A program made the translations under genes and the position numbers. Below the pieces are notes generated by a model. It was not told the DNA's origin and did no database searches. It saw only the letters and a list, made by a program, of their open reading frames with translations. From Priapulus caudatus (Eukaryota > Priapulida > Priapulimorpha > Priapulimorphida > Priapulidae), in contig NW_014577300.1 of the NCBI RefSeq assembly GCF_000485595.1, positions 55,770 through 100,835 of the forward strand: a stretch of DNA of 45,066 nt. Direction: 5' to 3'. Positions 1-10,671 of the stretch are shown here, one piece after another (position 1 is the stretch's first letter; each line of letters begins with the position of its first letter).

Positions 1-1540
1 TAATCAAAGAGTCTCAACCCAGAAAGTTACTGCAATTGGTTATTCTCGCGGACACAGCTGGAGGCTTCGGTAGTATCTGCACTGACTGAACGTTGAAAGG
101 AGTTTTATTAGCAAAAAACTTGAAGGAAAATATATATATATAATATTGTGTGAGCAACAACACAACTAACAACACAACAACGCAACACAACAAAAATAAA
201 TGCACATTTAGTGTCCAATTGCCATGAATCATTTCAGCACCACTCTGAATCAATAACATGCCATACCATATATCTATTAGAGAAGCCACTGTGTCAGCAT
301 GCATACTGTGTATGTATTCTGATACAGCAGCACAAAAGGTCATACATGCTTCCAGAATCACTCATCGTCCAGCTAGCACACGTTCCAAATACAACACCAT
401 CTAATGAAGGGTACGAATTAAAACTAAACACCACACACACTTAAATGCCAGTCGCACAAATTTCTATAAGACTAAAATGAAATTCACTCTAACCAAATTG
501 TTCCTACTGACCTCTCAAGAATATGGTTCCTATGGCTCCCCTCTTCTGGAAATCTGATGTATATTTTGCGATCACCATTATGTTATATATTGATTATTAT
601 GGTATATGTTGAATAAAATAGAATTTACATCGACCATTGAGTCTATAACCGGTGCACTGAACGGTCTAAACATGATAAAAAATTATATGATTTTATTATT
701 ACTGTTTCTGTTGATATTTCTTCTTATTCCAATATTCCGATCTTTTCCATGCTGACATTCTTGGACCTTTTGGCCAAGAATCATGAATGGCACTCCAGAG
801 TATGGAATCGGGTCACTGGACCATAAGACCTTGTGAGGCTTGGCAGAGGGATCTGTTTAGTAGTCATAAGTTTTGTTAATGCTATTTGTGTGTCATTCAT
901 TTTACATTTTACCAAAAAAACTCATGTAATACCATTTAATGAGAATTCAATCAACATTTTTTCCTCAGGCTTATACATCTTGTAAGCTTTACCCTTTATT
1001 CTTCCTTAGCTCACATACCAGCTTCAGACCGATCAGGCTGCGATGAGACTAACGTCAATACGTGTTTTAGAACACACTGTTTCTTGGAGCTAATGCCAGC
1101 GCTAATAGTAATATGATGTTGTACTATATACGCGTTCACTAGCACACACAACACAAGTCAAATGCACCGCACGCACGCACCCATGCACACATACAGGCAC
1201 ACACGCAAATATGCACGCACGCACACGGAGTGTTGTAGTCGAGTAAGTAGTCGAGTCTTGTAGCATAACCTTTCTTTCTTTGATTTATTAGTTCAACCAT
1301 GAAGTTTGAATAGTTACACACTGTCAAAAACATAATCATGTCGATAGAAAAATGGCTTGGCTTCGACTGAAAATATCAGAGAGAGAGAGACAAAGCGATA
1401 GTGTAATAGAGATACAGGCATATAACATCTTGGTTAGAGGACAGCGACTGACAGCTTATACCTCGTAAGTTATGTGAGGTTACTCGCGTAACTACACTGT
1501 ACGTATTCGCCACGTTGATGGGCGGATGCTACCAATTTAG
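1..1540. other. AT-rich intergenic DNA, no gene recognised
   Basis: I see no coding region with recognisable domains here; the open frames are short and compositionally biased. The stretch holds a CAACA-rich low-complexity patch near 155-195, a CA-rich patch at about 1141-1235 and a short GA run near 1379-1392. Confidence 0.6.
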
Positions 1541-1542
1541 CA

Positions 1543-1635
1543 CGAGCCAATTTGGTCCCATCGAAAACGTCTGACCAGGCCCGAGCCAATTTGGTCCCAT
1601 CGAAAACGTCTGACCAGGCCCGAGCCAAATTTTAG
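1543..1635. repeat. 39-bp tandem repeat, about 2.3 copies
   Basis: The unit begins with CGAGCCAATTTGG and starts at 1543, 1582 and (partial) 1621, a period of 39 bp. A related motif, CCCGAGCCAAATTTAG, occurs beyond the 3' LTR near 9116-9150. The BEL/Pao element therefore seems to have landed inside or beside an older repeat carrying this motif. Confidence 0.8.
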
Positions 1636-1686
1636 CACCAGCTAAATCAGCAGAGCGGTAGATGCCGCGAGTGTCGAACGTGTACT

Positions 1687-1691
1687 TCGAC
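1687..1691. repeat. 5' target-site duplication of the BEL/Pao element (TCGAC)
   Basis: TCGAC directly precedes the 5' LTR and is repeated exactly at 8877-8881 just after the 3' LTR. A 4-6 bp duplication is the norm for LTR retrotransposon integration, so this fixes both ends of the element. Confidence 0.9.
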
Positions 1692-2027
1692 TGTACTGGA
1701 TTGTCAGTCTTGCAGATGTTACATTCGGTGCAGTACAACCGAAGACCGGATCATTTGCGTGCGGTTTTGTGGCTAGGTAGCCTCGTTTTCATTTCATTAT
1801 TACGGCCTCGTTTTCGTTACCAACGCGGGTTTTAAGAAACATGCCGGTGTTTCTAAGTTTCTCTGAATAGTTCAAGTTAGTGTTGCTGGAGGTCGCCACA
1901 ACTTCTTACGCTGTATCGTGTGGATGAATAAAGAAAGCAAACCGAGTTCACCCACTCGAAGCGTTAGCTATCTGTATATCGCCGTATCTCCAAAAGCAAA
2001 GGGCAGCATATAGGCCAAGGCAGAATA
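1692..2027 (+). repeat. 5' long terminal repeat of the BEL/Pao element
   Basis: It begins TGTACTGG and ends GCAGAATA. It is 336 bp long and matches 8534-8876 along its whole length. A polyadenylation signal AATAAA lies at 1927-1932. As the 5' copy it would carry the promoter, but no TATA box is obvious. Confidence 0.95.
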
Positions 2028-2035
2028 GTAAGAAG

Positions 2036-2773
2036 TTGGACTATAAAGCTAAACTCGTGATGGCAGAAAGGGAGAATGTCACTCCAATAGGAGACGATTC
2101 AACCCAAGCAGTGGACGATGACTCTTCAATGCAGGACAATGCTATCAAACAAGACGAAGGCTCGGCCAACGCATCGCCGGATGCTTCTTCTGACGTCACC
2201 ATACAGGAACACTGTTCGTCCAATGCACCGGACGACAGCTCCACTGTACAGCACGAGAGAATGAGACGCCAACGAACTCTAACGGAGAGAGGGCAAAACC
2301 TCTACATGTCTAGGGTAGCAGACTATAAAAGCGAGTTAAGTCATATTCAATAGACTATAGGCACTGACAGAGACCTTACCATAGGTAATAAAGAGAAAGA
2401 ACCTCTATTGGACATTAGGTACAACGTTGTCATGTGCTTCGATCGATACAAGCATGTACATGGACAGTTCATAGGATTTTTTGAAGGTACAAACACAGAA
2501 AATAGTACACAGCAACTGATCGCACAACAGAGTGCAATAGACAGTGTCAGTGTCGCAGTGCAGACTGTTATTCAAAAAATAGATATTACTGGCAAGGCAC
2601 TAGATAGTGACAACGTGAACAGAGATGTAATGCGTACATGTACAGCAAGTAGGCGTACTCCAAAAGTGGAAGCAGTAGAGCTCAGTCACGGAGTAGCGCA
2701 AGGCTTCAGCAACTGCAGAAGGCTGAAGCAGCACGTGCTCGCCTCAAATTCCCTGAACGAGCAGTTAACATAA
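2036..2773 (+). pseudogene. BEL/Pao gag leader region, interrupted
   Basis: An open stretch starts just inside the 5' LTR (ATG at 2036) and encodes an acidic, Ser/Asp-rich, low-complexity segment. It is stopped by TAG at 2351-2353, then continues in the same frame from 2408 to 2773. From about 2774 the coding sequence passes into another frame, where a charged Glu/Lys-rich coiled-coil-like region leads into the main gag frame at 2904. No defined domain is seen; the assignment rests on position and reading direction. This part is clearly decayed. Confidence 0.6.
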
Positions 2774-2903
2774 AGCGAGAAGAGGCACAGTTAGAGGAAA
2801 ATGAAAAATTGCTACAGGCTAAGGTGGAGAATGATGAAAATGTGTTACAGAGAAGAAATCGGATTTAAAGATAGAACTTGGTCTACTGAAGGCGGAAGAG
2901 GAA

Positions 2904-4823
2904 GTGGCTATAGTAGACGCAGAGCTGGAGGTTATGAGTAAAGATTGGTCTGATCGTTCCTCACACTCTTCAATAATGGAGGAGGAATCCCGTAATAGAA
3001 GAATAATGGAATACGTTGAGGAGCAAAGGAGGAGCGTCCAACTAAAGAAGCAAAACATCACTGTGGGATCGGCACCACATGTAGCGCCAGATGTATCTGT
3101 CAAGACATCAGCTCCACGTGTAACATACACTACACCGTTAGTGGTTACTAGTCCCCATGTCGCTCCGAATACGTCATTCACGAATTCGATTCCATACGTC
3201 GCATCATCAGCACCGATAGTGTCAACACTATTCTCGGCAACGTCAACTCCAGGCTTAGCACGTAGCACACCGTTTGTAGCGACACCAGCTCCATATGCAA
3301 TGCAGTCGATACCGTTCACAACGCCAACGTCGGAAACGCCTCAAGGCACTGGGGTAATTAACAACTTGACTAACTACCTGATGAGAAGAAATCTTATGGC
3401 AAGGTTCACTACATTCAAGGATGACCCAGCTGTATATACAGTATGGAAATGTTCCTTTACTAATATTGTGCGAGAACTGCAAATCAGTGCGCAGAAAGAA
3501 ATTGACTTGTTGATCAAGTGGCTTGGTCATGACTCGTCAAAACAAGCATTGAGCCTGAGCGCTTCCAATGCGCATAATCCAGCACGTGGCCTTGAACGCA
3601 TATGGGCAAGACTGGATGAACGCTATGGGGCACCAGAGTTGGTTGAAAACACATTGAAAACCAAAATCACTGCTTTCGCGAAAGTGAATCCTAAAGATTA
3701 CAAACGACTGTATGACTTAGCAGATATCCTCGCGGAGGTCGAATCACTGAAAGAGGATCCGAAATATTCCGCACTTTTAGCTTATTATGACACTTCAGCA
3801 GGGGTCAACCCAGTTGTGACCAAGTTGCCTTATCACATACAGAGTAAGTGGATGGACAGAGCAGTGAGATACAAGAAGACGAACTCGTGTGCATTTCCAC
3901 CTTTCTCGTTCTTCGTAGCCTTCGTAAACGAGATGGCAACACAGATGAATGACCCAAGCTTCCTATTCATGAGGGAGGAAATCAAGGTGTCTCTGCCAAG
4001 CCAGATTAGGAGCAATTACAGAGCGCCACTTGTAGTGAGGAAAACCGAATTAAGATCTACACCTGAGAACAAGGCAGTAAGGTGGACAGATGGTAGCAAG
4101 TTCGGTTCAAGCTTCTTGCTGTGCCCCTTGCACAATCTCCCTCATTCTCTGAATGAATGCAGAGCATTCAGGAGAAAACCGTTGGATGAAAGGAAACTGA
4201 TCTTGAAAGAAAACTCTTTTTGCTACAAGTGTTGCAACAGTAAAAGCCACATAGCCAGAAACTGCGAGGTAAAATCAAAGTGCTCGGAATGCGACAGCAA
4301 GTACCATCCTACTGGGTTGCACCAAGATAGGAGAGCAGAACCTTCCGCCACTCTGAACCAGGAAGCTCTGAGCCAGGAGAGCAGTAACGTTCATGGCGGG
4401 GAGGGCCAGACTGTAGTATCGAAATGTACAACGATCTGTGGGGAAGGTTTCCGTGGCAAATCCTGTGCTAAGACTTTGCCAGTAAACATTTTTCCAATAG
4501 GAAAACCAGAAAGCTGTGTAACAGTATATGCTATAATGGATGATCAGAGCAATCGCACCCTCGCGAGTCCAGAGCTTATGGATGCCCTTGGTGTCAGAGG
4601 CCCAGAGGTGAAATACACATTGGCGTCATGTGCAGGAAACTTCTCGTCTTCCGGAAGGCGTGCTCATGGATTCATAGTTCAGTCTATTGACCATATCTCG
4701 GAACTTGAACTTCCAACCATGGTAGAATGCAGTGAGATTCCAAGTGATCATTCTGAAATACCAACGCCAGAAGTGGCTCAATATTACCCACGAGAAAAAT
4801 CGCCGATCACATTCCTCCAGTGA
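2904..4823 (+). pseudogene. BEL/Pao gag and protease segment
   Basis: A 639-codon open frame. Its middle part resembles the DUF1759 gag domain of Pao elements: a conserved Phe-x-Gly/Asp-Asp-Pro entry around 'FKDDPAVYTVW', followed by a helical capsid-like region. It is followed by a nucleocapsid-type pair of zinc knuckles (CYKC...HIARNC, then KCSEC...H...H) at about 4220-4325. Downstream, 'AIMDDQSNRTLA' matches the active-site region of the retropepsin-like DUF1758 protease. Packaging and polyprotein processing would be its roles. The frame runs into TGA at 4821-4823 after a one-base shift in an A-run near 4793-4797, and the coding sense continues in another frame. Confidence 0.9.
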
Positions 4824-5959
4824 ATCGTGATTGCCAGATTGGCCTGTTGATAGGGAGAGACCTAATCAATGCACACCATGTGCATGAACAGTTGATAGGA
4901 CCTCGAGATGCCCCGTTCGCCCAAAGGCTCAGCTTGGGCTGGGTAGTGATCGGTGAGGTTTGTCTAGGGAAGGCACATAGACCTGACACAATACATGTCA
5001 ACAGTTTCAAGACTCATGTATTAAGTGATGGCCGAGGAACCATTTTCGAACCATGTAGCAGAAACCTGACACTACATGAAGGCAAGCGTGAAGACAAGAA
5101 ACAGAACTTTAAGAGAACTTTATATCATGGTGATGAGCTCTTCGTCAAGACAAAAGACGACGAGAAGTTGGGTCTGTCTGTAGAAGACCGAGAGTTTAAT
5201 CGGATCATGGAACGTGATATCACAAAGGACAATAAAGGGAATTGGACCGCGCCCTTGCCTTTTCGTTCTCCAAGGCAGGTGATGCCCAACAACCGGTCCT
5301 TGGCTTTGAAACGTGCAAAGTTTCTGGATGCTAATCTTCAGAGAAACCCTACGAAGAAAGAACACTTTATAAAGTTTATGAAGAAAGTTATAGACTCTGG
5401 AGCAGCTGAAGTCGCCTTGCCGACGGAAGAGGAAGTATTGTATCTACTAATCTTCGGAGTGTACCACTCGAAGAAGCCTGACAAGATAAGAGGCGTGTTT
5501 GATTCATCAGCAGTGTATGAAGGCATATCACTGAATGGCACGCTCCTATCAGGGCCTAACCTAACCAACAGTTTGTTGGGAATTCTTCTGCGGTTTCGTA
5601 AGGATGCCTACGCTATCACAGGAGACATAGAGCAGATGTTCTACTCTTTCTTGGTACGAGAAGACCACCGTGACTTTCTAAGGTTTCTGTGGTATCGCGA
5701 CAATGACCCCGACCTTGACCTCACCGAATACCGAATGCGGACTCATGTGTTTGGGAATAGCCCCTCACCGGCAGTCGCGACATATTGTTTGCACGAAACC
5801 GTCAAAGATGCGGCAGGAGACGTGAGTGAGTTTGTGATGGAGAACTTCTATGTCGATGACGCACTCACTTCCCTACCCACAGCTAGGCAAGCTATCGATA
5901 TCATGACACAAACACAGCAGGTGCTCAAGGCTCAAGGGAGGGAACCTAAGGCTGCATAA
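4820..5959 (+). pseudogene. BEL/Pao reverse transcriptase segment
   Basis: This frame encodes the end of the protease region ('GLLIGRDLI...', 'LGWVVIGE') and then the polymerase fingers and palm. Visible motifs are 'RGVFDSSA', 'ITGDIEQMF' (first catalytic Asp) and 'FYVDDAL', with the YVDD box at 5849-5860. These are the RNA-dependent DNA polymerase residues of Pao-type elements. The frame ends at TAA near 5957-5959, but homology continues in another frame from about 5943, indicating a small indel around the duplicated GGGAGGG-like bases at 5936-5942. The segment by itself keeps its catalytic residues. Confidence 0.95.
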
Positions 5960-5984
5960 GATAGCATCTAACAGCACTGAAGTC

Positions 5985-6911
5985 ATGCAGGCATTTCCGG
6001 AGCAGGAGCTGGCAGAGGAATTTAAATCCCTGAGCTTAGACAAGGACCCATTACCTGTACAACACAGTCTTGGCATGTCATGGGACCTGAACGCCGATCA
6101 TTTCACCTTCGACGTACAACTAGAGGTGAAACCTAACACACGGCGGGGAATGCTGTCCACGCTAAATAGTATCTTCGACCCCATGGGTTTCATAACACCC
6201 ATTGCCGTACACGGAAAAATCCTACTTCGAGAGTTGACAAAGGGTGTCGACTGGGATGAGACTTTACCCTCCGAACCCCTAGCTAGTTGGGTGGAATGGA
6301 AGAGGTCTCTCAGTCAACTAAAGGACTTGCAGATTCCGAGGATGTACGTACCCTTGTCGCTCAGTACTGCAGAGAAAGTAGAAGTGCATATTTTCTCTGA
6401 CGCATCAGAGAAGGCTGTTGCCGCCGTTGCCTACGTCAAAACGTACAAGGATGGAGAAGGACAAGTGGGATTCGTTATGGGAAAGGCTAAGCTAGCGCCT
6501 TCACACGGGCACACCATTCCTCGACTGGAGTTGTGCGCAGCAATCCTTGCTGTCGAAGTGGGCGAGACTGTAAGTGAAAGCTTGAACATTAGCCCTACAG
6601 TGTTCAGATATTACAGTGACAGCAGGGTTGTGTTAGGCTACATCCGCAATACGACACGCAGATTCAACACATACGTCGCCAACCGGGTTGAGCGAATCCT
6701 TCGTGTGACACGCTCTGAGCAATGGTCATACGTACCAACCGACCAGAATCCGGCAGATCAGGGTACACGAAGCTTGATAGCAGCTGACCAGCTTGCAGCT
6801 AGTGTGTGGCTATCAGGACCGGAACAATTGAGAAGGCGCGACAATGATAACCTTTCGGAGACCTACCCTCTAGTCTCTCCTGACAACGATAGAGTTGAGA
6901 CCACAAGTTGA
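5985..6911 (+). pseudogene. BEL/Pao RNase H / Pao A17-family segment
   Basis: The frame encodes the region known from Pao elements as Pfam Peptidase_A17 plus the RNase H fold. It contains the typical 'LSTLNSIFDPMGF' linker, then 'IFSDASEKAVAAVAYV' with the first acidic RNase H residue, 'IPRLELCAAI' with the second, and 'YYSDSRVVLGYI' with the third. It would degrade the RNA strand of the RNA-DNA hybrid. It runs into a stop at 6909-6911, close to the beginning of the integrase frame, and is a continuation of the upstream RT in a shifted frame. The three acidic residues are preserved. Confidence 0.9.
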
Positions 6912-8217
6912 GGTTGGCATCCGTAAAACCACAGTTGACGAGAGCATATCTGAAAAATTTGAGCGATTCTCGAGCTGGTATAGACTTGTTGCTGCCATCT
7001 CTGTTCTCAAACGAGCTGCAAGGAGCTTTAAAAGCAGAAGAAAGCAAGGAGCTGACAAGGATAAATCGTCGGCATTCGATCTCTACAAAGAGGCAGAGCA
7101 ATTTATCGGGAGACAAGGACAACGAGATGCCTATTCTGAGGAAATTCAGAGGCTTTGGGATAGGAAACCTGTTCCCAATAACTGTGCTATCAGTCCTCTC
7201 AACCCATATTTGGACAATGATGACGTTATGAGGGTTGGAGGTCGTCTCAATCAAGGTTGTCTTGAGAAGAGACAAACCCGGTAATCTTGCCAGCTAAAAG
7301 TCATTTAGCAAGATTACTGGTACGCCACTTTCATGAGAAAGTTAAGCATCAAGGCAGGCTAATTACCGAGGGAGCCATAAGGAGCCATGGTTACTGGATA
7401 GTAGGGGTGATGCGAGTTGTTTCCGCAATCATTCATCATTGTGTCACCTGCAGGAAACTACAGGGACGTTTGGAGCACCAGAAGATGGCCGACTTGCCTG
7501 CTGACCGCCTCGCACCTGGACCACCTTTCACGTGTAGGTGTTGACATGTTCGGACCTTGGGCAGTGGTGTCACGCAGAACGAGGGGTAGACACAGCAAGC
7601 GCTGGGCTATATTGTTTACCTGCTTGACTATTCGCGCAATTCATATTGAGGTCGTAGAGGACATGAGCAGCTCAGCATTCATAAATTCTCTCCGTCGCTT
7701 CGTCGCCATCAGGGGTAATGTAAAGGAGTTCAGATCAGAGAGAGGAACCAACTTTGTCGGTGCGACCAGGAGTCTCAGGATCGACACCGTTAACGTCGAA
7801 GACGGTCCTGTCAAGAAGTACCTGTATGAATCGGGAGCCACCTGCATCTTCAATGCGCCACACTCCTCCCACATGGGAGGCATGTGGGAGAGGATGATTG
7901 GTATTGCAAGGAGAATTCTTGACTCTATGTTACACGGAGGGGGTGTGAAGAACCTTACTCATGAGGTTCTCACTACCTTCATGGCAGAGGTATGTGCCAT
8001 AGTGAATTCGCGACCAGTGGCACCTATATCTACAGACACAGAATGCCCTATGGTTCTTAGTCCCGCGACACTCCTTAATCAGAAAGTCGGCGGCGACCCA
8101 TTGGCATGTGTCGACTTTGACCAGAAGGATATCTACCGGGAACATTGGAAGAGAGTTCAAGTCCTCTCCAATGCATTCTGGAAACGCTGGAGGGAAGGTT
8201 ACCTTCAGACCTCGTAA
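6895..8217 (+). pseudogene. BEL/Pao integrase, frameshifted, with Asp to Glu at the second catalytic site
   Basis: Three overlapping frame pieces (6895-7284, 7287-7544, 7417-8217) together cover a retroviral-type integrase. The N-terminal part has a zinc-binding HH-CC region ('HFHEKVKHQG' followed by 'HHCVTCRK'). The catalytic core shows 'VGVDMFGPW' (first Asp), 'RSERGTNFVGA' and 'HMGGMWERMIG' (catalytic Glu). At the second catalytic position the codon at 7738-7740 is GAG (Glu), where this family normally has Asp before x-GTNF. This copy therefore has at least two frameshifts and a non-standard active site. Confidence 0.9.
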
Positions 8218-8434
8218 GTGGCGAGAAAGCCAGCCTGACATCAAAAATAGTTATATTGTATTACTTAAGGATAAGGAGGTGCCGCGAAGTGAGTGGTCCA
8301 TGGGCATTGTTGAAAGTGCTATGCCTAGTGAGAGTGATGGTAATGTTCGAAAGGCTCAAGTCAGGATTCTCCGAGGAGGAAGGACTGTGAAGTTCAGTCG
8401 GCCTGTGACCGAGCTAATACGCCTGATTGACTGA
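8108..8434 (+). pseudogene. BEL/Pao C-terminal DUF5641-like tail
   Basis: The useful part begins near 8190. A run encoding 'FRPRKWRES' is followed by 'VLLKDKEVPRSEWSMGIV' and then 'RPVTELIRLID', the characteristic small beta-rich tail of BEL/Pao polyproteins (DUF5641) that follows the integrase. It lies in a different frame from the integrase core and terminates with TGA about 100 bp before the 3' LTR. Its role is probably DNA or chromatin contact during integration; that is inference. Confidence 0.85.
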
Positions 8435-8533
8435 CTGTCTATCTGTGACGTAAATAGTTTATGATCATTAATCGCGTTATTGGTTGTGTATTGATTGTCT
8501 AGTGGTGATATCTAATAGACATCAGACGGGGAG

Positions 8534-8876
8534 TGTACTGGATTGTCAGTCTCACAGATGTTACATTCGGTGCAGTACAACCGGAGACCGGATCATTCTC
8601 CCTGCGTGCGGTTTTGTGGCTAGGTAGCCTTGTTTTCGTTTCATTATTACGGCCTCGTTTTCGTTACCAACGCGGGTTTTAAGAAACATGCCGGTGTTTC
8701 TAAGTTTCTCTTAAAAGTTCAAGTTAGTGTTGCCAAGGAGGTCGCCACAACTTCTTACGCTGTATCGTGTGGATGAATAAAGAAAGCAAACCGAGTTAAC
8801 CCACTCGAAGCATTAGCTATCTGTATATCGCCGTATCTCCAAAAGCAAAGAGCAGCATATAGGCCAAGGCAGAATA
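8534..8876 (+). repeat. 3' long terminal repeat of the BEL/Pao element
   Basis: It is 343 bp, begins TGTACTGG, ends GCAGAATA, and is preceded by the purine tract at about 8526-8533. Its AATAAA is at 8776-8781. Relative to the 5' LTR it has a 5-bp insertion (CTCCC) near 8596 and a 2-bp insertion near the 'GTTGCC' motif, plus 11 base differences. Confidence 0.95.
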
Positions 8877-8881
8877 TCGAC
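8877..8881. repeat. 3' target-site duplication of the BEL/Pao element (TCGAC)
   Basis: An exact copy of 1687-1691 directly after the 3' LTR. Confidence 0.9.
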
Positions 8882-9338
8882 GAAATATAAAGTCCAAAAC
8901 AGTATAAAAATTCGAAAAATTAGATCAGGATGCATGTTTTCAAGATTGATAATTGAACTCGGAACGGATGTAAACACTGAATCTTACACAACGCCATCTC
9001 GCGACAGATATATAGTTGCGTAATATTAATATTAATAATTTAAATATTATTTAATTAATATTAAATAATAATAGTATTCGCTTGCGCACGTGTGAACGCT
9101 CTGACTCAAACCGGCCCGAGCCAAATTTAGCCCATTTTGCCCGAGCCAAACCATGACCATGTGAACGCGGTATATATTGAACAAGGTACCCCATCCCATT
9201 TCTTTTTTTTAAATGCATATCACTTTCATTTACCTATATTTGGCCCCATAAATCTCTGGATATGTTATTATTCATAAAAAATAAAAAATGTGGATACGGT
9301 TTTAAATAATAATTGTTTAATTTGCATCATTTTTCAAG

Positions 9339-9454
9339 GTGAGACTTATCGCAGCTTGGCCTACATATTCCGAGTGGGAGAGACAACCATTGGACTGTTG
9401 GTCCCCAAGACCTGCAGTGCAATTTACCAAGTACTACAGCCAGAGTTCTTGAAG
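9339..9454 (+). pseudogene. PIF/Harbinger transposase, upstream exon (HTH region)
   Basis: A 116-bp exon encodes 'ETYRSLAYIFRVGETTIG' and 'VPKTCSAIYQVL', the helix-turn-helix-like region that precedes the catalytic domain in PIF/Harbinger transposases (HARBI1 family). It is bounded by an acceptor (TTTTTCAAG, AG at 9337-9338) and a donor (AAG then GTACAT at 9455). It starts in phase 1 and ends in phase 0, and the next transposase exon at 13630 starts in phase 0. The implied intron is 4,175 bp. No exon further upstream (the usual N-terminus ending in a Gly codon) was found; it may be lost or lie beyond the BEL/Pao insertion. Confidence 0.8.
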
Positions 9455-9502
9455 GTACATATTAGTGATGTCACGATCATCGATTATACTCGATCATCGG
9501 TT

Positions 9503-9690
9503 GATTCAAGACGAATCCTAGCGCAGCAGAAAAGTAAACAGCAATCCTATAGCGCTCAACTGTAGTCAGGCTCAAAATCAGGCAATCGCATGAAATGCCG
9601 AAACGCAAGCAATAGCAGGAAACGCATGAAATAGCAGAAAAAGCAGTAACCCCCAAAAAATCCCGGGCATTGCCGGGTAGCCCAGCTAGT
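9503..9690 (-). repeat. Dispersed repeat, copy A (inverted relative to 15548-15780)
   Basis: Read on the minus strand from 9690, it starts ACTAGCTGGGCTACCCGG and matches the plus strand from 15548 over roughly 190 bp with scattered differences and shuffled sub-blocks. The shared blocks include TTTTGAGCCTGAC, the 'GCTATAGGATTGCTGTT' block and 'CTAGGATTCGTCTTGA'. No coding potential is seen. It could be the end of a retroelement or a non-autonomous family. Confidence 0.8.
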
Positions 9691-10196
9691 TTTATTATAT
9701 ACCCTAACCCTAAAATAACATCAGAATATACAAAATTTTAGGGCACAATTTATTGGTCTAATATAATAGGTGCTCTATTGGTCCAATTTCAGCCTGGAGG
9801 TTTTTAAAATCCCGGGTTCCTTTATATGCGGGTGTTTACTGTATATAACAGTTTGTTACATAATCATAATGCACATGTCATTCATGCACGTTTCATTCTT
9901 TTCTCCCAGCATGTATACATAATGTAACATTTGCAGTGCCAGAAATTGCAGAATGCACGAGAAAGCGTCATTTCAATATTGAAAATTCAAAAAATTTATA
10001 TTCTGGAAGGCAGACCGCTACGTGTCTCGCAAGCGCAGAAACGCGTCCATAATGACTATAATGCTAGCCGCACACTATACGATTTTGCTCGGGCCGCAGT
10101 CGTAAGCCCTCGCACGCCATACGCTCGGCAGCCGATCGATCGTGAGGCCCCCGCACACTGTACGACTCAAAGTCACAGTTGGCGCTAACCATAGCT

Positions 10197-10248
10197 AGAG
10201 TACCTCCATAAAGAGTACCTCCATACCTCCTCTTTATGGAGGTACTCT
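10197..10248. repeat. Perfect 19-bp inverted repeat (hairpin)
   Basis: AGAGTACCTCCATAAAGAG at 10197-10215 is the exact reverse complement of 10230-10248, with a 14-bp spacer that repeats part of the arm. Similarity extends a few bases outward with two mismatches (CTAACCAT-type flanks on both sides). It is probably a small fold-back element or its remnant. Confidence 0.85.
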
Positions 10249-10646
10249 AACCATGGCGCTCTCGTGGCGTTCCAAGCGGATTTAGCGTGTACTAAGGGTC
10301 GGGAGTGTTTCCCCTAGCAGCAAGCAGACGCACTTCCAGCATTTTTTTCCAAAATGAAGTTAAATCCAGCTGTGGTATTGTGTTTGGCTATGCTTTTGCA
10401 AAGGAGGCGTCATAGAAGGTAGAAGAAAAAGCAACAAGTAAGGAAAAGGCCCTGGAAGCTTCCCCACCTTTATCTGCATGCAGAGCAGGGAGTTTTCCCC
10501 AACCTGATCCACAGGGCTGCCAACATTGGGTGATAGGTGAGAGTGAGATGCGAGGGAGCGAAGCGACCGAGGGGGGAGGGGGTTTTCTCTATCCTTGTTC
10601 TCATGTTCTCTATCCTTGAACCGAACATCCATCCAAATTTTCCACC

Positions 10647-10671
10647 CTGTTATGTTATGTTATGTTATGTT
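10647..10671 (-). repeat. (AACAT)n tail of the LINE
   Basis: On the plus strand this reads TGTTATGTTATG and so on, about five units. On the minus strand it follows the LINE 3' UTR and fits the short tandem tail typical of CR1/Jockey-group LINEs. Confidence 0.7.

Larger units (their letters stand above)
1692..8876 (+). mobile_element. BEL/Pao-type LTR retrotransposon, full length but defective
   Basis: The element has two LTRs (1692-2027 and 8534-8876), a purine-rich tract (ACGGGGAG) directly before the 3' LTR, and a 5-bp target duplication. The domain order is gag (DUF1759-like), zinc knuckle, aspartic protease, reverse transcriptase, RNase H/A17-like region, integrase, then a DUF5641-like tail, which is diagnostic of BEL/Pao. 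The two LTRs differ by 11 substitutions and two indels (5 and 2 bp) by my hand alignment, about 3 percent, which suggests fairly recent insertion. The coding region is nevertheless split by one or more stops and several frameshifts (near 2352, 2774-2904, 4796, 5940, 7284, 7535 and 8215), so this copy cannot make an intact polyprotein. Confidence 0.95.

Noticed and set aside
2028-2050. Primer-binding site for a specific tRNA after the 5' LTR
   Set aside because: A TTGGACTATAAAG word is present, but I could not match it confidently to a tRNA 3' end by eye.
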